This document shows positions 7,131-14,917 of a stretch of DNA of 15,014 bases, piece by piece; within the stretch, counting starts at the first letter, position 1, and each line of letters opens with the position of its first letter. The stretch is taken from the NCBI GenBank assembly GCA_049583715.1, contig JBAUWJ010000274.1, forward strand, positions 1 through 15,014. Direction: 5' to 3'. Source of the stretch: JAANXG01 sp049583715 (GTDB taxonomy: Bacteria; Pseudomonadota; Gammaproteobacteria; Arenicellales; JAANXG01). Position numbers and translations under genes: made by a program. The notes below the pieces were generated by a model. The model was given only the letters and a program-made list of their open reading frames with translations, ran no database searches and had not been told where the DNA came from.

Positions 7131-7162
7131 TGACTGCGTCGTCAATTTAGGAGGGTCATTCG

Positions 7163-8245
7163 ATGAGAAGAGTACATGTCCCGTTCGTGCTGGCCACGAC
7201 CGCCGCCGTTCTGGCGGCGGGTCTCGCCGTCAATGCAGTGGCGGCCGGCAAGTGGTATCCGTTCAAGGTCCAGGAGTGGCAGAGCTTCGACATGAGCAGT
7301 CCGCGCAAGGACGTGGAGTACACACCGCTGTCCAAGGCGTCGAAGAAGTGGAACATCTGCGTCTCCTTCCCCCATATGAAGGACGCATACTGGCTGGCCG
7401 TGGACTACGGTGTCGCGGAGGAGGCGAAGGAGCTCGGGGTGAAGATGCACCTCGTGGAGGCAGGGGGCTACACCAATCTCAATAAGCAGATCTCGCAGAT
7501 CGAGGACTGCGTTGCGGCCGGTGCCCAGGCGGTGGCCATCGGGGCCATCTCCTATGACGGCTTGAACGGCGTCGTAAAGGAGCTCCACGAAAAGAACATT
7601 CCTGTGATCGATCTGGTGAACGGCATGTCCTCGCCGGACATCACCGCCAAGTCTCTGGTGTCCTTCGGTGAGATGGGATACAAGGCGGGCGAGTACATCG
7701 CCAAGATGCATCCCAAGGGAAGCGGAAAAGTGAAGGTCGCCTGGTTCCCCGGCCCTCCGGGTGCAGGATGGGTCGAAGCGGGTAACAAGGGTTTCCTCGA
7801 TGCAGTAAAGAACAGCGACATCGAAGTAGTGGACACCAAGTACGGTGACACCGGCAAGGACATCCAGCTCAAGCTCGTGGAGGACAGCCTGGAGACGCAT
7901 CCCGACATCGGCTATATCGTTGGCACCTCGCCCACCACCGAGGCCGCGGTACAGCTTCTGCGGGATCGGGGCCTGTCGGGCAAGATCAAGGTGGTCGCCT
8001 ACTACTTCACCCCGGGCGTCTACGAGAACATCAAGGCGGGCCGGGTGCTCGCGGCGCCCACGGACTCCGCCGTGGTCCAGGGCCGCATCTCCATCGATCA
8101 GGCGGTGCGCGCGCTGGAAGGCAAGCCCTTCATGAAGCACGTCGGGCCGAAGCTCTACGTCATCGACTCGAAGAACATCAAGTCCTTCGACTACGCCTCG
8201 TCGCTGGCGCCTGCTGGCTACAAGCCGGTCTTCACGGTGGATTAA
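7163..8245 (+). CDS. TorT-family periplasmic substrate-binding protein of an ABC importer
   Basis: A 360-residue periplasmic binding protein of type I fold. Residues 1-28 are a signal peptide: MRR, a hydrophobic Ala/Val/Leu core, and AVAA before GKW. The mature N-terminus (KWYPFKVQEWQSFDMSSP) and the blocks NICVSFPHMKDAYWLAVDYG and LVEAGGYTNLNKQISQIEDC closely resemble TorT, the TMAO-sensing partner of the TorS kinase in enterobacteria, as I recall its sequence. The C-terminal APAGYKPVF also matches TorT's end. No TorS-like kinase is present. Instead the next genes are ABC ATPase and permease, so this member is almost certainly a transport receptor. Several conserved aromatic residues may shape the pocket, but I cannot read the ligand. 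GGAGG lies eight bases before the ATG. Confidence 0.85.
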   Translation: MRRVHVPFVLATTAAVLAAGLAVNAVAAGKWYPFKVQEWQSFDMSSPRKDVEYTPLSKASKKWNICVSFPHMKDAYWLAVDYGVAEEAKELGVKMHLVEAGGYTNLNKQISQIEDCVAAGAQAVAIGAISYDGLNGVVKELHEKNIPVIDLVNGMSSPDITAKSLVSFGEMGYKAGEYIAKMHPKGSGKVKVAWFPGPPGAGWVEAGNKGFLDAVKNSDIEVVDTKYGDTGKDIQLKLVEDSLETHPDIGYIVGTSPTTEAAVQLLRDRGLSGKIKVVAYYFTPGVYENIKAGRVLAAPTDSAVVQGRISIDQAVRALEGKPFMKHVGPKLYVIDSKNIKSFDYASSLAPAGYKPVFTVD

Positions 8246-8267
8246 GGCGAGCCGGACCGCACACGAT

Positions 8268-9812
8268 ATGACCGACGTGGCGAAGGGGGTCCCGGAAACG
8301 GAGGCTTCGGGGCCCCCCCCGCTTCTGCAGCTCGATGAGGTCACCGTGCGTTTTCCGGGGGTGCTCGCCCTCGACTCGGTCAACTTCGATCTGCGCGCAG
8401 GGGAGGTGCACGTCCTGTTCGGGGAGAACGGCGCCGGCAAATCAACACTGATCTCCCTCGTCGCCGGGGCCTACCATCCCACAGGCGGCTCTATTCGCCT
8501 TCGGGGCCGGCGGGTGGAACTCGACACGGTGCACGCGGCGCGGGAGCTGGGGATCAGCGCGGTGTTCCAGGAGTTCTCGCTGGTACCGCAACTAACCATC
8601 GAAGAGAACCTGTTCCTCGGTGCGGAACACACTCGCGGCGGGGCGCTCAGAAAGCAGGAGATGCGACGTCAGGCCCGGGAGCTGCTGGAGCGCCTGGGTT
8701 TTCCCCTGGATCCGGAGTCCCGTGTCGTCTATCTCCCGCGCGCGGAGCAGCAGATGGTGGAGATCGCCAAGGCGTTCCGCACCCAGCCGTCGGTGCTTAT
8801 CTTCGACGAGCCCACCTCCTCGCTCACGGAGCGGGAGACGGAGCGCCTGTTCGCGATGATCGAGCAGGCGAAGAATGAAGGCGTGGGGATCATCTACATC
8901 ACGCACCGGATGAGCGAGATCAAACGCATCGGCGACCGCATCACGGTGCTGCGTGACGGTCGCTATGTCGCGACCCTCGATGTTGCCGAAGCGAGCGAGG
9001 AGCGCCTGGTGCAGCTCATGACCGGCCGTGTCATCTCGCAAATATTTCCCACCATCAATTTCCATCCCGAAGAGCCGCTGCTGCAGATAGAAGGCCTGTG
9101 GACAAAGGACGGAAGCGTGCAGGGCGCTTCCCTGTACGTGCTCCAGGGCGAGGTCGTGGGGCTTGCGGGCCTGGTGGGGTCGGGGAAATCGGAGATCGGT
9201 CGCGCCAGCTTCGGCCTGGAAGACATCCGGTCAGGAACGGTGCGTTTCTGTGGCCAGGACGTGACCGGGCTCCGGCCCCGGCAGATGCTGGACCGCGGGC
9301 TCTTCTATGTGCCTCCGGACCGGCGCACCGAGGGGCTAGTCCTGGTGCGCAGCGTACGAGAGAACATCGTTCTGCCGTCGCTGAACCTGCCCGAGTTCTC
9401 CAGAGGCCCGTTGCTGCGGCTTGGAGCAGAACGCGCCCGCGCCCGCCAACTCGCCCAGCGGCTGAACCTGCAGCCACCGCGCCTCGAGCGGGATGTGGAG
9501 CACTTCTCCGGTGGAAACCAGCAGAAAGTGATGCTGGCCAAGGCCCTGACCCGCGACGTCAAGCTGTTCATCTTCGACGAGCCCACCGTGGGGGTGGACG
9601 TGGGTACGCGCGTGGCGATCTACGAATTCATCCGCGAGCTTTGCGAGGAGGGGCACGGGGTGCTGCTCATCTCTTCCGATCTGCCCGAGATCCTGCACTT
9701 GACCCGGCGCACCTACGTGGTGCACCGCGGCGAGTTGCGCGCCGAGCTCGTGGGCGACGAGATTACCGAGGAGCGCGTGCTCTCGGTGTTCTTCGAACGG
9801 GAGGTGGCCTAA
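8268..9812 (+). CDS. Sugar-type ABC importer ATP-binding protein (two NBDs)
   Basis: A 514-residue fused double ATPase of the RbsA/MglA (CUT2) type, cytoplasmic. NBD1 has Walker A GENGAGKST at 52-60, Q-loop VFQEFSLVPQ at 99-108, a degenerate signature LPRAEQQMVEIAKA at 156-169 and Walker B VLIFDEPTSSL at 176-186. NBD2 has a shortened Walker A GLVGSGKSEI at 301-310, a canonical FSGGNQQKVMLAKAL at 413-427 and FIFDEPTVGVDVGTR at 434-448. The asymmetry, with a degenerate signature in NBD1 and modified Walker A in NBD2, is normal for this family. It starts 22 bases after the TorT-like stop, with only a weak ribosome site, and its TAA shares one base with the permease ATG, which suggests translational coupling. 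Confidence 0.95.
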   Translation: MTDVAKGVPETEASGPPPLLQLDEVTVRFPGVLALDSVNFDLRAGEVHVLFGENGAGKSTLISLVAGAYHPTGGSIRLRGRRVELDTVHAARELGISAVFQEFSLVPQLTIEENLFLGAEHTRGGALRKQEMRRQARELLERLGFPLDPESRVVYLPRAEQQMVEIAKAFRTQPSVLIFDEPTSSLTERETERLFAMIEQAKNEGVGIIYITHRMSEIKRIGDRITVLRDGRYVATLDVAEASEERLVQLMTGRVISQIFPTINFHPEEPLLQIEGLWTKDGSVQGASLYVLQGEVVGLAGLVGSGKSEIGRASFGLEDIRSGTVRFCGQDVTGLRPRQMLDRGLFYVPPDRRTEGLVLVRSVRENIVLPSLNLPEFSRGPLLRLGAERARARQLAQRLNLQPPRLERDVEHFSGGNQQKVMLAKALTRDVKLFIFDEPTVGVDVGTRVAIYEFIRELCEEGHGVLLISSDLPEILHLTRRTYVVHRGELRAELVGDEITEERVLSVFFEREVA

Positions 9813-10852
9813 TGAGCACCACCGCCGGAAAGCCGGCAAGGACTTCCCGGGCGCCGCTGGCGGCGTTGGGGTGGTGGCTGCAGCGCGCGTTCGTGCGCAC
9901 CGGTGTACTGCCTCTGTTGCTGATCGTCGCGGTGATCGTGTTCAGCCTGTCGTCACACCGGTTCCTGAGCGCGGACAATCTGAGCAACATTGCGCGCCAA
10001 TCGACCTTCCTCGTCATGGTCTCCATGGGCCAGATGCTGGCGCTGCTCACCGGGGGCTTCGACCTCTCGGTGGGCACCATCATCGCTTTTACCTCGGTAT
10101 CCGGCGCGCTTGCCATGGCCAAGATGTATGTTGCCTATCCGGACGCCATCGTCCTCGTTATCGCAGTTGGTATGACCGTAGGCCTCCTGGGTGGACTCGT
10201 GATTGGCGTGATCAACGGCATCGGCGTGGCGGTGTTCAATGTCTCGCCTTTCATGATGACGCTCGGCATGTCCTCGGTGGGTTTCGGTATCGCGCTCTCC
10301 ATGACCGGAGGCGTACCCGTTTACGGGGTGCCGGACGCGTACGGCAGCATATTCGGTTTCGGGCGCTGGCTGGGAGTGCCGGCGCCAGTCTACGTCACAG
10401 TTGCGCTCATCATCTTCATGTATTTCGTGCTCAACTGGACCCGCATGGGCCGCTATTTCTACGCCATCGGCGGGAACCGCCGAGCCGCGGAGCTCTCCGG
10501 CATCAGCTCGCGTTTATACTTGTTCATGGCCTACGTGCTGTGCGGAACACTGGCGACCATTACGGGACTCATGCTGACCGCCCGCCTCGGCACCGGTGAA
10601 GCGAACATCGGCGCTTCCATGCCGCTTGAATCCATCGCCGCCTGCGTCATCGCCGGCGTCAGCCTGCGTGGCGGAACGGGGCGGCTGGGCAACGTGGTCC
10701 TGGGTGCCATCTTCATTGGGATCATCCAGAACGGCATGGACCTGGCGCAGATCCAGTCGTACCTGCAACTGGTGGTGATTGGCATGCTGCTCATCCTCGC
10801 CTATATCGCCGACAACGCACGTCAGCGCGTCCTGGCGCGCCTGCACGACTAG
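9812..10852 (+). CDS. RbsC-type ABC importer permease
   Basis: A 346-residue inner-membrane permease of the branched-chain/ribose (BPD_transp_2) family. After a basic N-terminal tail (residues 1-28) come about eight to ten hydrophobic segments. GQMLALLTGGFDLSVGT near residue 70-86 is the family hallmark, and the cytoplasmic loop YFYAIGGNRRAAELSGI is the ATPase-contact region. The C-terminus ends in a basic ARQRVLARLHD. The frame is open much further upstream inside the ATPase gene, but ATG 9812, overlapping the previous stop by one base, gives the right family length. A single permease gene implies a homodimer. Confidence 0.94.
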   Translation: MSTTAGKPARTSRAPLAALGWWLQRAFVRTGVLPLLLIVAVIVFSLSSHRFLSADNLSNIARQSTFLVMVSMGQMLALLTGGFDLSVGTIIAFTSVSGALAMAKMYVAYPDAIVLVIAVGMTVGLLGGLVIGVINGIGVAVFNVSPFMMTLGMSSVGFGIALSMTGGVPVYGVPDAYGSIFGFGRWLGVPAPVYVTVALIIFMYFVLNWTRMGRYFYAIGGNRRAAELSGISSRLYLFMAYVLCGTLATITGLMLTARLGTGEANIGASMPLESIAACVIAGVSLRGGTGRLGNVVLGAIFIGIIQNGMDLAQIQSYLQLVVIGMLLILAYIADNARQRVLARLHD

Positions 10853-10865
10853 AGGGAATCCGCAC

Positions 10866-11870
10866 ATGCTGCGCGCGGCGTCGGTCGGATTGGGCTGGTG
10901 GTCGGACGAGCTGGCTACGGCGATTCAGGGCAAGTCCGAAGCTATCCGCATCGTATCCTGCTTCTCTCGATCGGCCGACAAGCGTGCGGCGTTTGCGCAG
11001 AAGTTTACCGCCCGCGCACATGACTCCTTCGACGCGCTGCTCGCTGACCCGGAGATCGACGCCGTCATTCTGACCACACCTCATTCGCTGCACGGCGAGC
11101 ATGTCCGTCAGGTTGCGGCGGCGGGCAAGCACGTGTTTGTGGAGAAGCCGTTCGCCCTGGATGCCGACGATGCGCATGCGGCGCTGGATGCCTGCAAGCA
11201 GGCGGGGGTGACGCTCGCAATAGGCCACAATCGGCGCTTCGCACCGGCCGTCCTACGGCTGCGCGAAATGCTGGAGGCCGATGAATTCGGGACGGTGCTC
11301 CACGCCGAGGCCAACTTCTCCGGCTCAGGCGCGTTGCGCTACGCGCCCGGGTACTGGCGCGCGAACCGCGCGGAGAGCCCGGGCGGAGCCATCGCCGCGC
11401 TCGGCATCCACATGATTGACTCGCTCACCTGGCTCCTTGGGCCCGTGCTCCGCGTCACGGCCCAGGCCGGGCGCCGGGCGGTGGCGGTGGACATCGACGA
11501 CACCACTTCCGCGCTGTTCACCTTCGCCCGCGGTCCGACCGGGTACCTCGGCACTCTGTTCGCGTGCCCCTACACCTCGACCTTGCACATCTTCGGCAGC
11601 CTAGCCAATGCCTTCGCCGGGGTGGACGGCAACACGCTGATCGTGCACCGCGCGGGCGGCTCTCCGGAGCCCGTGGCCCTCGCCCCGGTGGACACGCTGC
11701 GGGCGGAGCTGGAAGAGTTCGCGGCCGCCTGCCGTGGTGAGGCGGCGTTTCGGGTGCGGCCCGAGGAGGCGCTGCACGACGTAGAAGTGATGCAGGCGAT
11801 GGTGGCCTCGGCGGCGACCGGTGGGCGGCCAGTGTCGCTCGCGGCTGCGGAATCCCCGTTACAGACATAG
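10866..11870 (+). CDS. Gfo/Idh/MocA-family NAD(P)-dependent oxidoreductase
   Basis: A 334-residue cytoplasmic dehydrogenase. The N-terminal Rossmann start is ASVGLGWWSD (residues 5-14), with a modified glycine motif lacking the third Gly. VILTTPHSLHGEHV and KHVFVEKPFALD follow, with the conserved EKP at 93-95, whose Lys is part of the catalytic site. GAIAALGIHMIDSLTWLLG at 174-192 carries the family's G-x-H-x-x-D (H182, D185). Family members oxidise or reduce sugars, inositols and related polyols. The ATG is preceded by GAGGGA and lies 13 bases after the permease stop. The open frame extends upstream, but the Rossmann fold begins at this ATG. In this operon it probably acts on the imported compound or an intermediate. 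Confidence 0.9.
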   Translation: MLRAASVGLGWWSDELATAIQGKSEAIRIVSCFSRSADKRAAFAQKFTARAHDSFDALLADPEIDAVILTTPHSLHGEHVRQVAAAGKHVFVEKPFALDADDAHAALDACKQAGVTLAIGHNRRFAPAVLRLREMLEADEFGTVLHAEANFSGSGALRYAPGYWRANRAESPGGAIAALGIHMIDSLTWLLGPVLRVTAQAGRRAVAVDIDDTTSALFTFARGPTGYLGTLFACPYTSTLHIFGSLANAFAGVDGNTLIVHRAGGSPEPVALAPVDTLRAELEEFAAACRGEAAFRVRPEEALHDVEVMQAMVASAATGGRPVSLAAAESPLQT

Positions 11871-11890
11871 ATATTTGGAGGAACGAAGTC

Positions 11891-12616
11891 ATGAAAGTTT
11901 CGATTAACTGCGATATGGGTGAGAGCTACGGCCTTTACCGGATGGGCGATGACAGCGCGGTAATGCCCTACATCTCGCTGGCCAACGTTGCCTGCGGTTT
12001 CCACGCCTCAGACCCGACGGTTATGCGCCGGACCGTGCGTCTGGCGAAGGAGCTCGGCGTCAAGGTAGGTGCGCATCCCTCACTGCCCGATCTGCAGGGT
12101 TTCGGTCGCCGCGAGATGAAGATGTCCCGTGACGAGCTCTCCGCATGCATTGTCTATCAGGTCGGCGCGTTGAAGGGCTTTCTCGAAGCGGAGGATATGC
12201 CTCTCAACCATATCAAGCCCCACGGCGCGCTGTACGGCATGGCGGCGCGGGACGAAGAGATGGCGAACGCCGTGTGCGATGCCGCCGAGCCCTTCGGCGT
12301 GCCCCTGCTGGGCATGGCCGGCACCCTCCATGAGAAGATCTATACCGCCCGCGGCATTCCGTTTGTTTCCGAGTTCTACGCCGACCTGGACTATAGCGAT
12401 AACGGCCAGCTCATCATCACCCGGGAGCACGAGGCCAAGGAGGCCGGAGCGGCTGTGGAGCGTGTGCTCCGCGCGGTGCGCGAGGGCAAGGTGAAGTCCG
12501 TGCAAGGTCCCGACGTCGACGTGCGCGCGGAGTGCGTGTGCGTGCATTCGGATACGCCCAACGCGGTCGAGCTGGCGAAGGTGGTGCACGAGGCGCTCAG
12601 AAAGTACCTGCACTGA
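11891..12616 (+). CDS. pxpA: 5-oxoprolinase subunit PxpA (LamB/YcsF family)
   Basis: A 241-residue cytoplasmic protein, normal length for the family. Signature blocks: INCDMGESYG at 5-14, SLANVACGFHASDP at 29-42, VGAHPSLPDLQGFGRREM at 59-76 and HIKPHGALYG at 107-116. In characterised bacteria PxpA works with PxpB and PxpC to hydrolyse 5-oxoproline to glutamate with ATP. Here it is the last gene of the transporter operon, with a clear GGAGG before the ATG and 20 bases after the oxidoreductase. The PxpB- and PxpC-like partners are in the divergent operon with biotin carboxylase and carrier genes. The family assignment is firm; 5-oxoproline as the substrate is doubtful, because PxpABC does not use biotin. 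Confidence 0.92.
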   Translation: MKVSINCDMGESYGLYRMGDDSAVMPYISLANVACGFHASDPTVMRRTVRLAKELGVKVGAHPSLPDLQGFGRREMKMSRDELSACIVYQVGALKGFLEAEDMPLNHIKPHGALYGMAARDEEMANAVCDAAEPFGVPLLGMAGTLHEKIYTARGIPFVSEFYADLDYSDNGQLIITREHEAKEAGAAVERVLRAVREGKVKSVQGPDVDVRAECVCVHSDTPNAVELAKVVHEALRKYLH

Positions 12617-12655
12617 AGCATTGGAGGAAGAGCAGCTTCTTGACGGGCGCTCGCC

Positions 12656-12706
12656 AAGTGCTGACCGACATGGCTACCTGTCCTCATTCTCAGCACTTGA
12701 TTTTAT
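12656..12706 (+). terminator. Terminator-like hairpin after the transporter operon
   Basis: AAGTGCTGA (12656-12664) pairs with TCAGCACTT (12690-12698), and GACA pairs with TGTC inside. It is followed by GATTTTAT. It lies 40 bases after the PxpA stop. Confidence 0.55.
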
Positions 12707-12905
12707 CTACTGCGGCCCGGTGAACCTTTCGACCGGAGTCCCAATGGAATGGACGAATCCAGCTCACAGAGAAGGAGATGAAGCTGTGACCGACAAGGAC
12801 AGCCGCACGAGGGGCTCCAACTAAAACCGGGGGAGCCTGAAAGGCCTACCCCTGAATGGCCGCACTGAAGGGAGAAGGTGCCTCAAGTCCCCCCTGAGCT
12901 GAGTC

Positions 12906-12987
12906 CGTGAGGGTGAAAATAGGGACAGACCACGTTTTCCCGAGTACCAACTCCCAAAACCGTGGTCCGTCCCCATTTCCCCTCACG
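12906..12987. repeat. REP-like inverted repeat (GGGACAGACCACG family)
   Basis: The left arm CGTGAGGG...GGGACAGACCACG begins at 12906. The right arm CGTGGTCCGTCCCC...CCTCACG runs 12961-12987 and is its near reverse complement. About 26 bases lie between. Elements with GGGACAGACCACG arms are common intergenic repeats in proteobacteria. Confidence 0.75.
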
Positions 12988-12997
12988 AAGACCGGCT

Positions 12998-13121
12998 CGC
13001 AGTCTGTGGTTGCGACAACAGACTTGTCTATCAAGACTTTAACCGGGAACCAGGTGTCATGTTCAGCATCGTCTTCCCCAAGGCTGCATAGTTCGGTCTG
13101 TCACCGCAACCACAGACCGCG
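12998..13121. repeat. Second inverted repeat (GTCTGTGGTTGCG family)
   Basis: CGCAGTCTGTGGTTGCGACA at 12998-13017 is repeated in inverted form as TGTCACCGCAACCACAGACCGCG at 13099-13121. The left arm with its flank is itself nearly palindromic (GTCTGT...ACAGAC, 13002-13023). It adjoins the REP-like element but its sequence differs. Confidence 0.6.
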
Positions 13122-13370
13122 ACCCCGTGCCCAGTACACTGTCCTCGCAACTCCACCCATATTCTCATCCTCCCAGCCGCCGGTGTATACCGCCAAGCGA
13201 CCTTCACGGACCGCAGGCCATGCTATGCTTTCCGCGCAGGAGAGTGCGATGCCGGATGTTCCGGGCCACATCGAACGCCACGCCTTCCCGACGTGCGGCT
13301 ACGGGCTCGGGCCGCTCGCTTTTTCACGGACAGCAACCCATGAACGCGATTGGTTCCGGAGGAAGAGCTC

Positions 13371-14894
13371 ATGCAATTCGAAGAAAGACATGACTATCTG
13401 ATTGTAGGCGCTGGAACTTCCGGTATCACTTTGGGCTATCTCTTGGAGAGGCAAGGAAAAGATGTCGTTGTCCTGGAGGCTGGAGAGGACAAGGATGATG
13501 ACCCCAATATTCACAACTTCAAGTCATTCTATGGTCTGGAGGCGATCTATCGGAATGAGTATTTCTGGCCGGAAAATGGCAAGCCGAATCCTCGTCTGAC
13601 ATCGGACGAGAACCATCATTCCGGAGGGAGACTCTGGGGTGGGAGCTCTTCCATAAACGAGGCCTGGTATTGGCGTGGAACACAGACTACCTATGACCAA
13701 TGGGGTGGCCTGTTCGCGGACAGCTCATTCTGTAGGGATGCCTTCCGAAAGATCGAAACTTTCCATGGAGTCAGCCAGAATCCCGAGGCACGAGGAGACC
13801 ACGGACCCATCGACGTCACGCAAAGCCCGGCTTACCCCATCGGTGAAAGGTTCATTTCGGCGTTGCACGTCGTATTGAGGGAACAGTATGGGATCGACGT
13901 GCCCGTGGTCGACGACATCCATACTGTGAACGGCCCGGCCTTGAGTGTCAGATCGCAACACTTCGTCAACCCCGACGACAAGAAGCGGGTAAGCACATCC
14001 ATATCCCTGATAAAGAAGAGAAAGAGTGGCCTGGATATCAGATCCCAATCCACGGTCGTGAAAGTCCTTTTCGAAGGCGCGAAAGCGGTTGGCGTCCGCT
14101 ATCTTCATCAAGGAGAAAGCAGGACGATCGCTGTTGACAAGAAAGTCATCGTCTGCTCCGGCCCGAGGTCATCCTGCATTCTCATGCACTCGGGGATCTG
14201 GGATGAGCACCTCTTGAGGCAGCTTGGAATCCCGGTCGTATATCACAATCCTGCCGTGGGCCGGAACCTGAGCAACCATCTTTCGGTATTGATAGGTATG
14301 AAGGTCCCTCCTGAAGACAACAAAGAGGTCTCGGAAGCTCTCTGGTTCAAGGGATTCACGGCTGTCGGCGCGATTCCGGACACAATGAACGCGGATCGTT
14401 CGCAAATTGACCTGGAGATGTTCACACTTTCCCGGAAACCCGGTGAGGCTTCCGTGGTCTGCTTTTTGCTCAGCCCGGACAGCACAGGGCATATTGCGAT
14501 ATGCAGCAGCGATCCGCTGCACCCCATCGTCGTCGAGAGCAATTACCTTTCCGTCCCGAAAGATGGCTCCAAGCTCGAGAGAGCTTTGGAAGTCATCGAG
14601 AGAGTCATTGATCGACTCTCAGCGACTTACGAAGGCTACGAACTCACCACGGACCTTTCCGACAAGAACACCTATATCAGAAACAACGCCGCCCATGCGC
14701 ACCACTGGACGGGCACATGCCAGATAGGAAAGGTCCTCGACGAGCATCTCAATGTGCTGGGGGTCGAGAATCTCATGGTTGCGGACACGAGCTCGATTCC
14801 TGGAATCTTCAGAGGACACACCTGCGCCGCAGCGCTGTTGATCGGAGCCGCGGCATTCGTCGAGCTCACGGGAATCAAGGACTGGGACTTCTAA
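13371..14894 (+). CDS. GMC-family flavin-dependent oxidoreductase
   Basis: A 507-residue FAD enzyme of the glucose-methanol-choline family, which oxidises alcohol groups to carbonyls. The N-terminal FAD-binding motif is DYLIVGAGTSGITLGYLLER (8-27), with VLEAGE at 34-39. GGRLWGGSSSIN at 85-96 is the GMC signature-1 region. Toward the end come AVGRNLSNHL, the catalytic HHWTGTCQIG (H445) and GIFRGHTCAAALLIG with H483 as the second active-site residue. No signal peptide is visible, so it should be cytoplasmic. ATG 13371 is chosen over an in-frame TTG at 13350 because GGAGGA lies nine bases upstream and homology starts right after. The gene is visibly more AT-rich than its neighbours and lies between two copies of one repeat. 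The substrate cannot be read from the sequence. Confidence 0.92.
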   Translation: MQFEERHDYLIVGAGTSGITLGYLLERQGKDVVVLEAGEDKDDDPNIHNFKSFYGLEAIYRNEYFWPENGKPNPRLTSDENHHSGGRLWGGSSSINEAWYWRGTQTTYDQWGGLFADSSFCRDAFRKIETFHGVSQNPEARGDHGPIDVTQSPAYPIGERFISALHVVLREQYGIDVPVVDDIHTVNGPALSVRSQHFVNPDDKKRVSTSISLIKKRKSGLDIRSQSTVVKVLFEGAKAVGVRYLHQGESRTIAVDKKVIVCSGPRSSCILMHSGIWDEHLLRQLGIPVVYHNPAVGRNLSNHLSVLIGMKVPPEDNKEVSEALWFKGFTAVGAIPDTMNADRSQIDLEMFTLSRKPGEASVVCFLLSPDSTGHIAICSSDPLHPIVVESNYLSVPKDGSKLERALEVIERVIDRLSATYEGYELTTDLSDKNTYIRNNAAHAHHWTGTCQIGKVLDEHLNVLGVENLMVADTSSIPGIFRGHTCAAALLIGAAAFVELTGIKDWDF

Positions 14895-14917
14895 TGGGTC
14901 CGCTTCAGGATCAGAGG

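Larger units (their letters stand above)
6508..7162. other. Divergent regulatory region between carboxylase and transporter operons
   Basis: A 655-base non-coding region shared by two divergent operons. Besides the promoter, small ORF and palindrome listed separately, it holds an inverted repeat CGCGCAA / TTGCGCG at 6753-6773 and a 7-bp inverted repeat GGTCACG / CGTGACC at 6953-6985 within the presumed transporter leader. A minus-strand -10-like TATATT (6737-6742 complement) lies about 230 bases before the biotin carboxylase, without a good -35. The transporter transcript would have a long leader of roughly 240 bases. Confidence 0.5.
12617..13370. other. Long intergenic region before the GMC oxidoreductase
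   Basis: A 754-base stretch with no convincing gene. It holds the hairpin at 12656-12706, a REP-like inverted repeat at 12906-12987, a second inverted repeat at 12998-13121, and two similar 20-base copies beginning TTCACGGAC at 13203 and 13323. A short frame at 13249-13401 (50 codons, ATG with GGAG upstream) overlaps the GMC start and has no recognisable family. The segment 12824-12900 is purine-rich and unrecognised. Confidence 0.5.

Noticed and set aside
7142..8440. A 432-codon minus-strand frame opposite the TorT-like gene
   Set aside because: It is antisense to a well-supported gene, and its His/Arg/Asp/Val-rich translation is typical of a shadow frame.
9098..9811. In-frame extension of the permease into the ATPase gene
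   Set aside because: It would overlap the whole second ATPase domain; the ATG at 9812 gives the normal permease length and the usual one-base overlap.
12621..12824. A 67-codon frame with TTG start after PxpA
   Set aside because: It runs through the terminator-like hairpin, has no recognisable domain and a rare start codon.
12824..12905. Possible group II intron or other ribozyme remnant
   Set aside because: The purine-rich segment looked structured, but I found no domain V-type motif or catalytic core.
13249..13401. A 50-codon frame (ATG with GGAG upstream) overlapping the start of the GMC gene
   Set aside because: No recognisable family, and it runs into the better supported GMC start in another frame.
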